From positions 1 through 42,744 of the forward strand of contig JAGIAA010000020.1 of assembly GCA_017745115.1 (NCBI GenBank): DNA of 42,744 nucleotides, written 5' to 3'. The DNA is from Sphingobium sp. (GTDB taxonomy: Bacteria > Pseudomonadota > Alphaproteobacteria > Sphingomonadales > Sphingomonadaceae). The notes under the pieces were generated by a model. It searched no databases. It was not told the origin of the DNA and worked only from the letters and a program-made list of their open reading frames with translations. Position 1 is the stretch's first letter; each line of letters starts with the position of its first letter. Made by a program: the position numbers and the translations under genes. This document shows, piece by piece, positions 23,685-31,791 of this stretch.

Positions 23685-25640
23685 ATGCGAACCATGGAGA
23701 GCCTGCCGATCGTCCGTCGCCGCCTGTGGTCCGTCCTGGGCCGGGCGGCGATGGTCTTTCTGGCCTTTGCGATCGTCCCGCAGGCGGCCTGGGCGGCGTC
23801 CGACAGTGCCCGGCTCGCTGCCCTGGCCCGCGACGTCGACCGCGTCGAGAGCGTGCGCAACGTGAAGCGGATCATGCTCAGCTGGGCGAACTATGTCGAC
23901 CAGGGCCAGTGGGAACGTGCTGCCGCGCTGTTTGCCGACGATGCGCTGCTCCAGCATGGCGACGACCAATTCCATGGCCGGGCGGACATCCTGGCTTATT
24001 TCCGGCGCATGATCGGCAAGGACACGGATGGCCTGCCCGCCAACATGATCCATACGCCCTATCTCTTCACGCCCATCGTGACGCTGAGTTCCGACGGCAA
24101 CACGGCCAAGGCGCGTTGGCACGCCCTTTCGATGCGCGGGACGCTGGGTGGCGATGCCAGCTGGCAGGGCGGCATCTTCGAATGCGTCTATGTTCGTCGG
24201 AACGGCGCCTGGAAGATCGCCAGCCAGGTGTTCACGCCGCAGCTGCTGGGGCCATATGAGAGCGGCTGGTCGAGCTGGAAGAAGGAAGTCCCGCTCGTTC
24301 CCTATCATTTCGAGCCCGCGGATGTCGGCAAGTCCGTCGCGCTCGGGCCGGGCGTGGCCGCGAACGGTCCTGCCAAGGCAAGCCTCGCCGCCCTTGGCGG
24401 GCGGGTCCAGGCGCTCCGCGACGAGGAGCAGGTCCGCAATCTGCAGAACGCTTATGGCTATTATGTCGACTTCAAGATGTGGGACGATGTCACCGACCTG
24501 TTCGCGCCCACGGGGAGCGTGGAGGTCGCCGGCGTCGGAAGCTACAAGGGCATCAAAGGCGTGCGCCGCAATCTCGAGCGCGAGGGCGGTGCGATCAACC
24601 TGCGCTATGGCGAGATGTACGACCACATCCAGGCCGACCTGGTGGTCGAGGTCGCTGCCGACGGCATTCACGCGCGCGGGCGCGGCATCGAGATCGGCAT
24701 GGTCGGCAATAATGACGGGCCGGCCTGGTGGATCATCACGCGCTTCGACAATCTCTACGTGAAGCAGGGCGGCAAGTGGCGCTTCGACAAGATGCGTCTC
24801 GCCCGTGCGGTGAAGACCGACTACTTCCAGGGCTGGGGCAAGAGCTGGATCGCGACCGAGCCTGCGAGTGCCCAGTTCAAGCCGGATGGGCCGGCGCCTG
24901 CGGAGCTACCGCCGCTCTGGCAGCTGGAGCGTCCGGCGCCGGTCGCGCGTCCGCTCCCGGCGACGACGCTTGCCAAGGCGGAGACGGGCGTCTTTGCTGC
25001 GGGGGGCTTCGACGCGATCGAGAACCTCGCCGGCGGCTATGGCCAGTATCTTGACGACAATCACTGGGAGGAACTCGGAAGCCTGTTCGCCGCGCAGGGT
25101 GAACGCGATTCGGCCGGCGGCGGCTTCATCCGCACGCCAGCCCGCATCGCCAGCTTCTCCCGCAAGCGCTACGGCGCCTATAACGAGCATCGCACCTTCG
25201 CGAACATGCACATCCGCACCCAGCCGGTGATCGACATCTCGCCGGACGGCATGACGGGCCAGGACCGCACGCGGCTCTTTCAGATCGTGATCGCGCCGGC
25301 CAATGCGACGACGGGGCGCAGCGGCGCGATGTTCGTGAGCGGCATGTACGAGGACGACCTCGTCTTCGAGGACGGCGTCTGGAAGATGAAGCGCGCCGAC
25401 ATCGATCACCTGATCTACATGCCGTACAAGACCGGCTGGACCGGCATCAAGGAAGGCGTCGGCGCCCGCAGTTCGCCGTCGCTCGGCGCCGTTGCGGGCG
25501 AGACGTTCGACGCGATGAACACCGGGGACATCAATGCGGCCTATCCCAAGCTGCCGCATATGTGGTTCCACTATCGCAATCCGGTCAGCGGCCGCGTGCC
25601 GCCCTATCTCATGCCCAAATATATCCTGCCGGAGCCCTGA
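23685..25640 (+). CDS. Secreted protein with three tandem SnoaL/NTF2-like domains (copy 2)
   Basis: A 651-residue paralogue of the protein at 2717-4834. An N-terminal signal or anchor (Arg-rich, then a hydrophobic run to AAWA, about 37) is followed by three SnoaL_4 domains at about 42-195, 233-388 and 432-588 and a tail with MWFHYRNPVSGRVP (626-639). Unlike copy 1, all three domains keep the LinA-type Asp-His pair: Asp72/His123, Asp262/His314 and Asp457/His509, each 51-52 residues apart with Asp four residues before a conserved Trp. All three may therefore be catalytic. Probably a periplasmic dehydratase, isomerase or lyase acting on what receptor 2 imports. ATG 23685 is chosen, though the purine-rich AAGGGG is rather distant; ATG 23694 is possible. 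Confidence 0.88.
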   Translation: MRTMESLPIVRRRLWSVLGRAAMVFLAFAIVPQAAWAASDSARLAALARDVDRVESVRNVKRIMLSWANYVDQGQWERAAALFADDALLQHGDDQFHGRADILAYFRRMIGKDTDGLPANMIHTPYLFTPIVTLSSDGNTAKARWHALSMRGTLGGDASWQGGIFECVYVRRNGAWKIASQVFTPQLLGPYESGWSSWKKEVPLVPYHFEPADVGKSVALGPGVAANGPAKASLAALGGRVQALRDEEQVRNLQNAYGYYVDFKMWDDVTDLFAPTGSVEVAGVGSYKGIKGVRRNLEREGGAINLRYGEMYDHIQADLVVEVAADGIHARGRGIEIGMVGNNDGPAWWIITRFDNLYVKQGGKWRFDKMRLARAVKTDYFQGWGKSWIATEPASAQFKPDGPAPAELPPLWQLERPAPVARPLPATTLAKAETGVFAAGGFDAIENLAGGYGQYLDDNHWEELGSLFAAQGERDSAGGGFIRTPARIASFSRKRYGAYNEHRTFANMHIRTQPVIDISPDGMTGQDRTRLFQIVIAPANATTGRSGAMFVSGMYEDDLVFEDGVWKMKRADIDHLIYMPYKTGWTGIKEGVGARSSPSLGAVAGETFDAMNTGDINAAYPKLPHMWFHYRNPVSGRVPPYLMPKYILPEP

Positions 25641-26971
25641 TGGCCGAACCCGCCGATGCCGGCCTGCCCGCCTCGCCGCTGCAGGCGCTGATCGACAAGG
25701 GGCGGATCACGCCCATCCAGATCCGCGCGATCCTGCTCTGCACGCTCGTGACGTTGTGCGAAGGCATCGATCTCAACCTGATCCCGCTGCTGGCGCCGGC
25801 GATGCAGAAGGCGTGGCAGCTCGATGCGGCTGCGTTCGGCGCGATCTTCGCCTCGGGGCCGATCGGGCTGATCGCCGGCGGTTTCGGAATCGGCTGGCTC
25901 GCCGATCGCATCGGCCGGCGCGGGGCGCTCATCTCCGCGATGATCGTTATGACCCTGGCGACGCTGCTGATGGCATTCGCGCGCAATCTCCCCGAGCTGT
26001 TCGCCTGCCGGGTGTTGACCGGCATCGGCTTTGGCGGCGTCGTGCCGGCGGCTGCCGCGCTCGTCTCCGAGTTCCTGCCGACCAGGACGCGGGGCAGTGT
26101 GGTGGCGTTCGTCATTCTCGGCCAGGTATTCGGCGGGCTGTTCGTTTCGCTGGGCATGCAGACGAGCCTTGCGACGCTCGGCTGGCAGACGCTGGTCTTC
26201 TGGATGAGCATCCTGTGCGGCATCACGACTCTGGTGATGATCGCGGCACTGCCCGAGAGCCCCCGCTATCTCCTGCTGCGGCACCCTGGCACCAAGAAGC
26301 TGACGGATACGCTCACCCGACTGCGGCTGACCGAGATACCCGCGCCCGAGGCCGATCCGAAAACCGCCGGCCACGCGAGCGCCAGCGCGCTGTTCACGCG
26401 CGATCGTGCGCTCGGGACGGTGCTGCTGTGGCTCGTCTTCATCGGTGTGTGCGCGATGGTCAGCTTCTTCACCTCCTGGCTGCCGCTGATCTTCGTCAGC
26501 GCCGGCAAGACCGCGATAGAGGGCGCGCAGGCCAGTTCGGCCTATTGGTCGGGCGGGATTGTCAGCGGTCTCCTGCTGCCGTTGTTCGCGCTCAGGTGGC
26601 ACGTCAATCGCGTCCTCATGTGCGCAATCTTCGCCGCGGGCGTCTGCTGTGTGACGCTTGGCTTCACGGTTGCTGGCGCCATGCCGCTCAACCTGGTGAT
26701 CGCCCTCGGCGCGGGCATGTTCGTGAACGGTTCCTTCTACCTGCTCTATCCGCCCGCCGTGCGCTTCTATCCGACCGAGATCCGGTCGACCGGCATCGGC
26801 GCGGCCGTGGCATTCGGTCGGATCGGCAACGTGTTGAGTCCTTGGGCGGCCGGACGCCTGCTCGCCGCCGGGTTCGCGCCCATCGCCGTATTTCAGGGCA
26901 TGGCGTTGCCGCTGCTGCTTTCGCTCGGCGCCTTGCTGGCGTTCCACCGATTGACGAAGGAGCGAGCCTGA
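25640..26971 (+). CDS. MFS transporter, aromatic acid:H+ symporter (AAHS) type (2)
   Basis: A 443-residue carrier with twelve predicted helices. Helix 1 carries the acidic CEGIDLNLIPLL motif typical of AAHS carriers (PcaK, BenK); GWLADRIGRRGAL is the loop 2-3 signature; TRTRGSVVAF follows helix 4; and ESPRYLLL ends the first half. It probably imports an aromatic or alicyclic carboxylate. Its ATG overlaps the TGA of the triple-SnoaL gene (TGATG), which means tight translational coupling and supports a shared task: periplasmic conversion followed by inner-membrane uptake. The extension upstream of 25640 overlaps the previous gene and is not MFS-like. Confidence 0.92.
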   Translation: MAEPADAGLPASPLQALIDKGRITPIQIRAILLCTLVTLCEGIDLNLIPLLAPAMQKAWQLDAAAFGAIFASGPIGLIAGGFGIGWLADRIGRRGALISAMIVMTLATLLMAFARNLPELFACRVLTGIGFGGVVPAAAALVSEFLPTRTRGSVVAFVILGQVFGGLFVSLGMQTSLATLGWQTLVFWMSILCGITTLVMIAALPESPRYLLLRHPGTKKLTDTLTRLRLTEIPAPEADPKTAGHASASALFTRDRALGTVLLWLVFIGVCAMVSFFTSWLPLIFVSAGKTAIEGAQASSAYWSGGIVSGLLLPLFALRWHVNRVLMCAIFAAGVCCVTLGFTVAGAMPLNLVIALGAGMFVNGSFYLLYPPAVRFYPTEIRSTGIGAAVAFGRIGNVLSPWAAGRLLAAGFAPIAVFQGMALPLLLSLGALLAFHRLTKERA

Positions 26972-27078
26972 CCAGCTTCGTCGTCCCGCCGAAAGCTGAG
27001 GTCTCGTCATGGCAGCCCTTTATCGCCTGATGTCCCAGCGTTGACCTTCGGTCGCTCTTCGGGTCGCGGGGCCGACGA

Positions 27079-27972
27079 TCAGCCGTAAATTTCCAGCGGA
27101 TTGTCGGCGAGAATGCGGAAGCGCGTCGTCTCGTCCGGTACCCAGAGCGCCAGCAGGTCGAGCAGGTCGCCATCATTGGGCATGATGCGGCCGTTCATCT
27201 GCACATGCGGCCAGTCGGATCCCCAGAGCATGCGCTCGGGTGCGTGCTTGGCCAACGCCTGCGCATAAGGCGTGATGCTGGGATAGGGGTAATCCTCCTC
27301 GCGCGCGGCGCGCATCGGCCCCGAAAGCTTCATCCACACCCGGCCGCTGTCGAGCAGGCGCAGGATCGCCTTGAAGCCCGGCTGGTCGAGGCCGAGGCGC
27401 GGGTCGAACATGCCGAGATGGTCGATCACGATCGTGCCGGGCAGCGTCAGCAGCGGATCGGCAGCGCCCTCAATGTCGTCGCGCGTGATGCTGTGATACT
27501 GGACGTGCCAGCCCATCTCCTGGATCATGCCGGCAATGCGCTTGTCGATGCGCGGCAGATGGTCCCATTCGTTTCCGGGCGGCGCGCCGAACATACGAAC
27601 ACCGCGAACGCCCAGCCGATTCAGCTCTTCCATCTCGGCAGTGCTGAAATCGGGCCTCGGCAGCATCACGCCGCGCAGGCGGTCGCCATGTTTCTCCAGC
27701 ACCCATTTGAGGTGCGAATAGTCGGTGCCGTATCCGCCGCCGCTGACCACCACGGCGCGCTCCAGCCCCAGCACGTCCTGCAGGGCGAGATAGTCGTCCG
27801 GCAGCGCATCGTCCGAGACATAGGGGCTCTCCGGCGCGAAGGCGAAGAGCCGCTGCGGCCCGAACAGATGGATATGGCAATCCCAGCTGCCCGGCGGCAC
27901 GGCATGAGCCGGCCGGCGCGGATTGGGATCGGGCGGCGGATTGTGAACCCCGCGGCGCGGAACGTCATTCAT
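27079..27972 (-). CDS. Amidohydrolase 2 family hydrolase (LigI-like)
   Basis: A 297-residue TIM-barrel enzyme. A Pro-rich N-terminus precedes WDCHIHLFGP (His33, His35); QYHS at 158-161 and VIDHLGMFDP (His185) follow, and LWGSDWPHV gives Asp253. The pattern FGP after HxH and GSDWPH is typical of PDC-lactonase-like enzymes and the 4-sulfomuconolactone and related hydrolases. A lactone or dicarboxylate substrate is likely but unproved. ATG 27972 is preferred to TTG 27975; no strong ribosome site is visible. It is convergent with the MFS gene and divergent from the second SDR gene across a 202-base gap. Confidence 0.88.
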   Translation of the reverse strand: MNDVPRRGVHNPPPDPNPRRPAHAVPPGSWDCHIHLFGPQRLFAFAPESPYVSDDALPDDYLALQDVLGLERAVVVSGGGYGTDYSHLKWVLEKHGDRLRGVMLPRPDFSTAEMEELNRLGVRGVRMFGAPPGNEWDHLPRIDKRIAGMIQEMGWHVQYHSITRDDIEGAADPLLTLPGTIVIDHLGMFDPRLGLDQPGFKAILRLLDSGRVWMKLSGPMRAAREEDYPYPSITPYAQALAKHAPERMLWGSDWPHVQMNGRIMPNDGDLLDLLALWVPDETTRFRILADNPLEIYG

Positions 27973-28174
27973 CAAGGGACTGATACTATCCTATGGTTTT
28001 CGGCCTTTGGCATCTGGCCATTTTCAGCAATCATGCGCTGGGCTAGCAGAGAAAACTGCGCAGAACCAAGCGTGTCCCGGCGAGCGTCAAGACTTGGTGC
28101 CATATTGGGCAAGCGTGCAAGGGGCCGAAGCCTGACGAGGCAGAAATGGGGCGTACTTCAAGGAGTTTTGAGCG

Positions 28175-28909
28175 ATGAGCGCATCGGTTTTCCTCGTCAC
28201 GGGCGGCAGCCGTGGCATTGGCGCTGCGATCGCCGTCGCGGCCGGGCAGGCCGGCTACCAGGTGCTGCTCTCCTATGCGAGCAACGCGGCGCAGGCGGAC
28301 AGCGTGGTCGAGGCGATCCGCGCGGCAGGCGGCACGGCACAGGCCGTGCGCGCCGACACGTCGAGCGCAGAAGACGTCGCGGCCCTGTTCGCCGCTGCCG
28401 ATGCCATGGGGCCGCTCAAGGTACTCGCTTATAGCGGTGGCATTACCGGCGACCGCTCGCCCCTCGCCGAGGCGGATCCGGCGACCTATGCGCGCGTCGT
28501 CGAGGTGAACCTCACCGGTGCCATGCACTGCGCGCGCGAAGCCGTGCGCCGCATGTCGACCAAAAGCGGCGGCACGGGCGGCTCCATCGTCTTCCTTTCC
28601 TCGCGCGCGACCGCTTATGGATCGCCGGGCGATTATGTCTGGTATGCCGCGTCCAAGGGTGGCGTGGATGCGCTGACCATCGGCCTGGCACGCGAGGTCG
28701 GGCCCGAGGGCATTCGCGTCAACGCGGTCTCGCCCGGGCCGATCGATACCGACATGCTGGACGACGGGCGCCGCAAGAGCGCAGCGTCGCTGGTCCCGCT
28801 CGGCCGCCTCGGCCAGCCGTCCGAAGCGGCGGCAGCCGTGCTCTATCTGGCGTCGGACGATGCGTCGTTCGTGACGGGCGCCAATCTTGCGGTGTCGGGG
28901 GGGCGTTGA
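28175..28909 (+). CDS. Short-chain dehydrogenase/reductase (2) with altered NNAG motif
   Basis: A 244-residue classical SDR with TGGSRGIG (9-16), the catalytic Ser142/143, Tyr157 and Lys161 (YAASK) and the C-terminal GANLAVSGGR. The usual NNAG after strand 4 is replaced by YSGG (86-89, in LAYSGGI), which is uncommon but seen in some divergent SDRs; cofactor or substrate contacts may differ. The Arg-Ser pair in the glycine motif suggests NADP(H). AAGGAG lies well placed before ATG 28175. It stands alone between the amidohydrolase and a repeat-rich gap and probably makes or removes a keto group in the pathway. Confidence 0.9.
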   Translation: MSASVFLVTGGSRGIGAAIAVAAGQAGYQVLLSYASNAAQADSVVEAIRAAGGTAQAVRADTSSAEDVAALFAAADAMGPLKVLAYSGGITGDRSPLAEADPATYARVVEVNLTGAMHCAREAVRRMSTKSGGTGGSIVFLSSRATAYGSPGDYVWYAASKGGVDALTIGLAREVGPEGIRVNAVSPGPIDTDMLDDGRRKSAASLVPLGRLGQPSEAAAAVLYLASDDASFVTGANLAVSGGR

Positions 28910-29024
28910 ACGCCAGGGCCTTACCAATGAGACACCTGCCCTGAGCAAGGGTCCTGCTCTTTCTACGCCGTCGCAACATAGCGGGATCCCGGATCAAGTC
29001 GGCGTTTATGCCGTTCGAACAGAT

Positions 29025-29137
29025 AGCCGTTCCCCGGCGCAGGCCGGGGCCCAGGCCGAAAGCGGGACCGCGCATGCGACGGCACGCATTCGACGCTTCG
29101 CGTCGAGACTGGCCCCGGCCTGCGCCGGGGAACGGCT
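29025..29137. repeat. Perfect 27-bp inverted repeat
   Basis: Arms 29025-29051 and 29111-29137 are exact reverse complements (core CCCCGGCGCAGGCCGGGG), 59 bases apart. This and copy 2 of the REPIN-like element fill the 405-base gene-free gap 28910-29314. No coding sequence is visible there. It may terminate the SDR transcript and that of the AraC gene opposite. Confidence 0.75.
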
Positions 29138-29216
29138 TGGTTCCCTGCTTTAAGGATATAAGCGCCGATCAGGTCCGGGGGACGGAAGAGGGGTGGCAGG
29201 CCTTCAATCAGGCAGT

Positions 29217-29286
29217 GCTCCTGCCAAGGCAGGAGCCCCTGGGCGAGATGGCGCGTTAGGCCTTGGGTTCCTGCCTTCGCAGGAAC
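29217..29286. repeat. REPIN-like element, copy 2
   Basis: Hairpin 1, GCTCCTGCC-AA-GGCAGGAGC (29217-29236), and hairpin 2, GTTCCTGC-CTTC-GCAGGAAC (29267-29286), are separated by 30 bases. The design and spacing match the elements at 18014 and 33496. It ends 28 bases from the stop of AraC regulator 3. Confidence 0.75.
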
Positions 29287-29314
29287 ACATGTTGCTTCGA
29301 ATAGGAGTGCGGCG

Positions 29315-30274
29315 TCAGTTCGGCCGGTTCGCCCCGCCGGACTCACGATAGTCGGTTGGCGTCATGCCATGATGATCGCGGAAGGACCTTGCGAACAGGG
29401 CGGTGCTGACGAATCCGCAACAATGGGCGATTTCGGCGACCGTATGCCCCCGCCAGCGCGGATCGCGCAACCGCCGCGCCGCCTCCTCAAGGCGCCGTCG
29501 CGAGACATAGGCACGCGCGCATTCGCCGCGCGCCGCGAAGAGCTGCCGCACATCGCGCGGGTCCATGGTCAGTTCTTCGGCAATGGCGTTCGGCTTGAAG
29601 TCGGGATCGTGCAGCCGGTTCTCGACATGATTCTGCACGGCGAGCATCTCCCGCTCACCGACATGGTCGCTCTTCACCCGCATGCCGAACACCATCGCGT
29701 AGCTGGTCGCGATAATCTCGAGCATGTGATGGGCGAGGCAATCCTCATAATCGGCGGCAATGCCCTGCTCGAGCCGATGCCAAAGGCTGCGAAGCATCGC
29801 ACCGGCCGATGGCGTCAGACCCGCGCTCGCCGGCAGGCGTTGGCCGCAAAGCTCCTCGGGCCGGGGCAGATAATGGCCGATGATCTCGGCCGGCACGCGG
29901 ATGATCAGCGTTTCCGCGCCGCCTTCCAGCCGCCGGCTGTGTGGCAGCGCATGGTCGCAGAGCGCGAAATCGCCGGGATTGAGCACCGTCCGATTGCCGC
30001 TCTGGGTGAACAGCCCGCGCCCGTTCGCCTGCACGATGATCGAATAGAGCTGCGGCGAGGAGCGGTCGATATGGGCCGTGGTGCGGCGGATGGTGCAGGG
30101 GCCGGTGGCAAGGCGCGCAAGCCCCAGCTGACCGACATGGCTGACCTTGAGGCCTGCCGAAAACTCCTTGTCGGTCGGGATGAAATCGGCAGCCGCGAGC
30201 ATCCCCGAATAGATTCGGTTCCAGGCTTCCGCCTTGCCGGCGCTCTTCAGCGCTTCGGTGCTCGCACTCTCCAT
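29315..30274 (-). CDS. AraC family transcriptional regulator (3)
   Basis: A 319-residue regulator with the same two-part design as the other two AraC proteins. The sensing domain includes LNPGDFALCDHALPHS and LPRPEELCGQRLP; the C-terminal helix-turn-helix pair has MDPRDVRQLFA, YVSRRRLEEAARRL and VAEIAHCCGFVSTALFARSF, ending TPTDYRES. The first HTH is more diverged than in regulators 1 and 2. ATG 30274 opens the conserved N-terminal region (KAEAWNRIYSG, compare RAAAWNALYAQ in regulator 1). No structural gene lies directly next to it on its strand, so its targets may be elsewhere in the island, perhaps the second SDR or the amidohydrolase (inference). Confidence 0.92.
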   Translation of the reverse strand: MESASTEALKSAGKAEAWNRIYSGMLAAADFIPTDKEFSAGLKVSHVGQLGLARLATGPCTIRRTTAHIDRSSPQLYSIIVQANGRGLFTQSGNRTVLNPGDFALCDHALPHSRRLEGGAETLIIRVPAEIIGHYLPRPEELCGQRLPASAGLTPSAGAMLRSLWHRLEQGIAADYEDCLAHHMLEIIATSYAMVFGMRVKSDHVGEREMLAVQNHVENRLHDPDFKPNAIAEELTMDPRDVRQLFAARGECARAYVSRRRLEEAARRLRDPRWRGHTVAEIAHCCGFVSTALFARSFRDHHGMTPTDYRESGGANRPN

Positions 30275-30416
30275 TGGCTTATCTTGTCATCCACAGCGGC
30301 GAACGCGATCCGCCATTCGCATCCGCTCTCTCTTCTGGCGTCAAATGACTTTCACGAGACGGCATTGAGCGTTGCCGATTCCAATGGGCGCCCGGCCTGT
30401 GTGCCATCGGCCACAG

Positions 30417-31214
30417 TCACAGAGCGAGGGCCGTGGAGATTTCCCGGGCGGCCGCGATGGTCGCATCGATCAGCGCACGGGGCGGCTGGCGCGGGATGAA
30501 CTGGATCGAACTCAGGACCGAGATCATGCCGACCAGTTCGCCGCGATGATCGCGGACTGGCGCGGACAGGGCATTGATGCCGAGCATCGTCTCTTCCGGC
30601 GCCGCCGCCCAGCCCTGCTCGTTCACGCGCTCGAGTTCCATCCGCAACAGTTCGGGATCGGTAATCGTATTGTCGGTGAACTTTTCGAGCGTTCCCTCCG
30701 GCATGGTGCCCGTGCGCGCCAGCAGTTCGGCCAGCAGCAATTTCCCCGCGGCAGTCGAGTGCAGCGGGAGCGATGCATTGGTCTGCATGACGATGCCGAT
30801 GATCGAGTGGCCCTGCAGCGTCTCGACGATGGACGCGCTATCGCCATAGACGAGGCTGAAATTGACGGTGTGGCCGACGTCGTCGCGCAGCCGCATCATC
30901 GTAGGGCGTGCGAGGCGCGTGATGCCCTCGAATGGCGTCAAGGCCGCGATCCGAGAGAGCGCGATGAGGCGCGGTCCGGCGGCATAGCGCTCGCTGTCGC
31001 TGTCCTGGATCGCATAGCCCTGGTCCACGAGCGTGCGGAGGTGACGATAGACGCGGGCCTTGGTCGTGCCGAGCTCGCGGGCCAGTTCGGTCACACCGAC
31101 CGAGTCCCGCTTGGCCAGCAACTCGAGGATGCCGAGCACGAGCCGGATGGCCATGACGCCACCGGTGCCGCCGGGCGCCTCGCTCTCGTCGATCATCACG
31201 TCGCTATCGGCCAT
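30417..31214 (-). CDS. IclR family transcriptional regulator
   Basis: A 265-residue regulator. An N-terminal winged helix-turn-helix (about 20-85, with VTELARELGTTKARVYRHLRTL and GYAIQDSDSERYAAGPRL, given as separate motifs) is followed by the IclR effector domain (about 90-260), including LPLHSTAAGKLLLAELL and a typical GWAAAPEETMLGINALSAPV core. IclR proteins control aromatic and acid catabolism (PcaR, PcaU, PobR, IclR), binding pathway acids. It marks the right edge of the catabolic island, 142 bases beyond AraC regulator 3 on the same strand. It probably represses or activates part of the island, but no operator could be recognised. Confidence 0.92.
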   Translation of the reverse strand: MADSDVMIDESEAPGGTGGVMAIRLVLGILELLAKRDSVGVTELARELGTTKARVYRHLRTLVDQGYAIQDSDSERYAAGPRLIALSRIAALTPFEGITRLARPTMMRLRDDVGHTVNFSLVYGDSASIVETLQGHSIIGIVMQTNASLPLHSTAAGKLLLAELLARTGTMPEGTLEKFTDNTITDPELLRMELERVNEQGWAAAPEETMLGINALSAPVRDHRGELVGMISVLSSIQFIPRQPPRALIDATIAAAREISTALAL

Positions 31215-31339
31215 TTGCCCGCTCTGCCATATTCAGTCCCCGAAATAGAAGCGATATCCGCTTTCGCCGATCGCCAGGAGGACCGTCTCGAGCTGGACGC
31301 GGACGCGCTCGGGCATCTGCCCGACACCGTCGACTAGGC

Positions 31340-31370
31340 CCCCTGAGGGGTGGTTTCTATTCTCTAGAAA
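31340..31370 (-). terminator. Tandem hairpins downstream of tRNA-Thr(GGT)
   Basis: Reading the minus strand away from the tRNA, TTTCTA-GAGAA-TAGAAA (31370-31354) is followed by CCCC-TCA-GGGG (31350-31340). Two small stems directly after the CCA end suggest processing or termination of the tRNA transcript. No clear T-run is present. Confidence 0.4.
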
Positions 31371-31371
31371 G

Positions 31372-31446
<75 letters not shown>

Positions 31447-31560
31447 ACGACGGCTCGCAGGGCGGACCCCGCGTCAGCAAGGCCGCGCCTATGGCCTCAC
31501 CGCCTCCGATTTGTCAAGGCGACTTGCCGCCCCTAGCGCCGAATGGCTAATCAGCATTTA

Positions 31561-31707
31561 ATGTCCGCCGACGATCCCGAACGCCAGCGCCGCCTCGCCG
31601 AGGCCCTGCGCGCCAATCTGCGCCGCCGCAAAGGGCAGGCGCGCGAGCGCGCGCAAAACGATGGCCAAGCCGAGTCCGGCAGGCCGACTCCCGACAAAGC
31701 CGACTGA
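31561..31707 (+). CDS. Small Arg-rich hypothetical protein
   Basis: A 48-residue frame starts at ATG 31561 (an in-frame ATG at 31543 would add six residues). The product opens with [18 protein letters not shown], continues with LRRRKGQARERAQ, and has a polar Gly/Pro tail. It forms one amphipathic, strongly basic helix with no membrane segment. The pattern DPxRQxRLAxALRxNLxRRKxQ is one I associate with a small conserved protein of sphingomonads of unknown function. No good ribosome site is visible before either ATG, so the start is uncertain. It lies between tRNA-Thr and the TetR-type regulator gene. Confidence 0.6.
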   Translation: MSADDPERQRRLAEALRANLRRRKGQARERAQNDGQAESGRPTPDKAD

Positions 31708-31754
31708 GCGACTGGAAACAGTTCAATGACGAAGAGGTCATTTGTGAACACCCA

Positions 31755-31783
31755 TTGACATTGTTCGTTCGATCGAACAAATG
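31755..31783 (+). promoter_or_regulatory. Promoter and TetR-type operator of the export operon
   Basis: A consensus -35 box TTGACA (31755-31760) is followed by an inverted repeat TTGTTCG-TTCGAT-CGAACAA (31761-31780) with a nested perfect 12-base palindrome GTTCGATCGAAC (31767-31778). A weak -10 (ACAAAT or CAAATG, about 31777-31783) overlaps its right arm. Binding there would block the promoter, as expected for autorepression by the TetR-type protein encoded 12 bases further on. Confidence 0.7.
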
Positions 31784-31791
31784 GCAAGCCC

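Noticed and set aside
31233..31316. A 27-residue minus-strand frame (MPERVRVQLETVLL...) between tRNA-Thr and the IclR gene
   Set aside because: Tidy helical sequence, but too short, with no ribosome site; it may only be the IclR leader. Left out as a gene.
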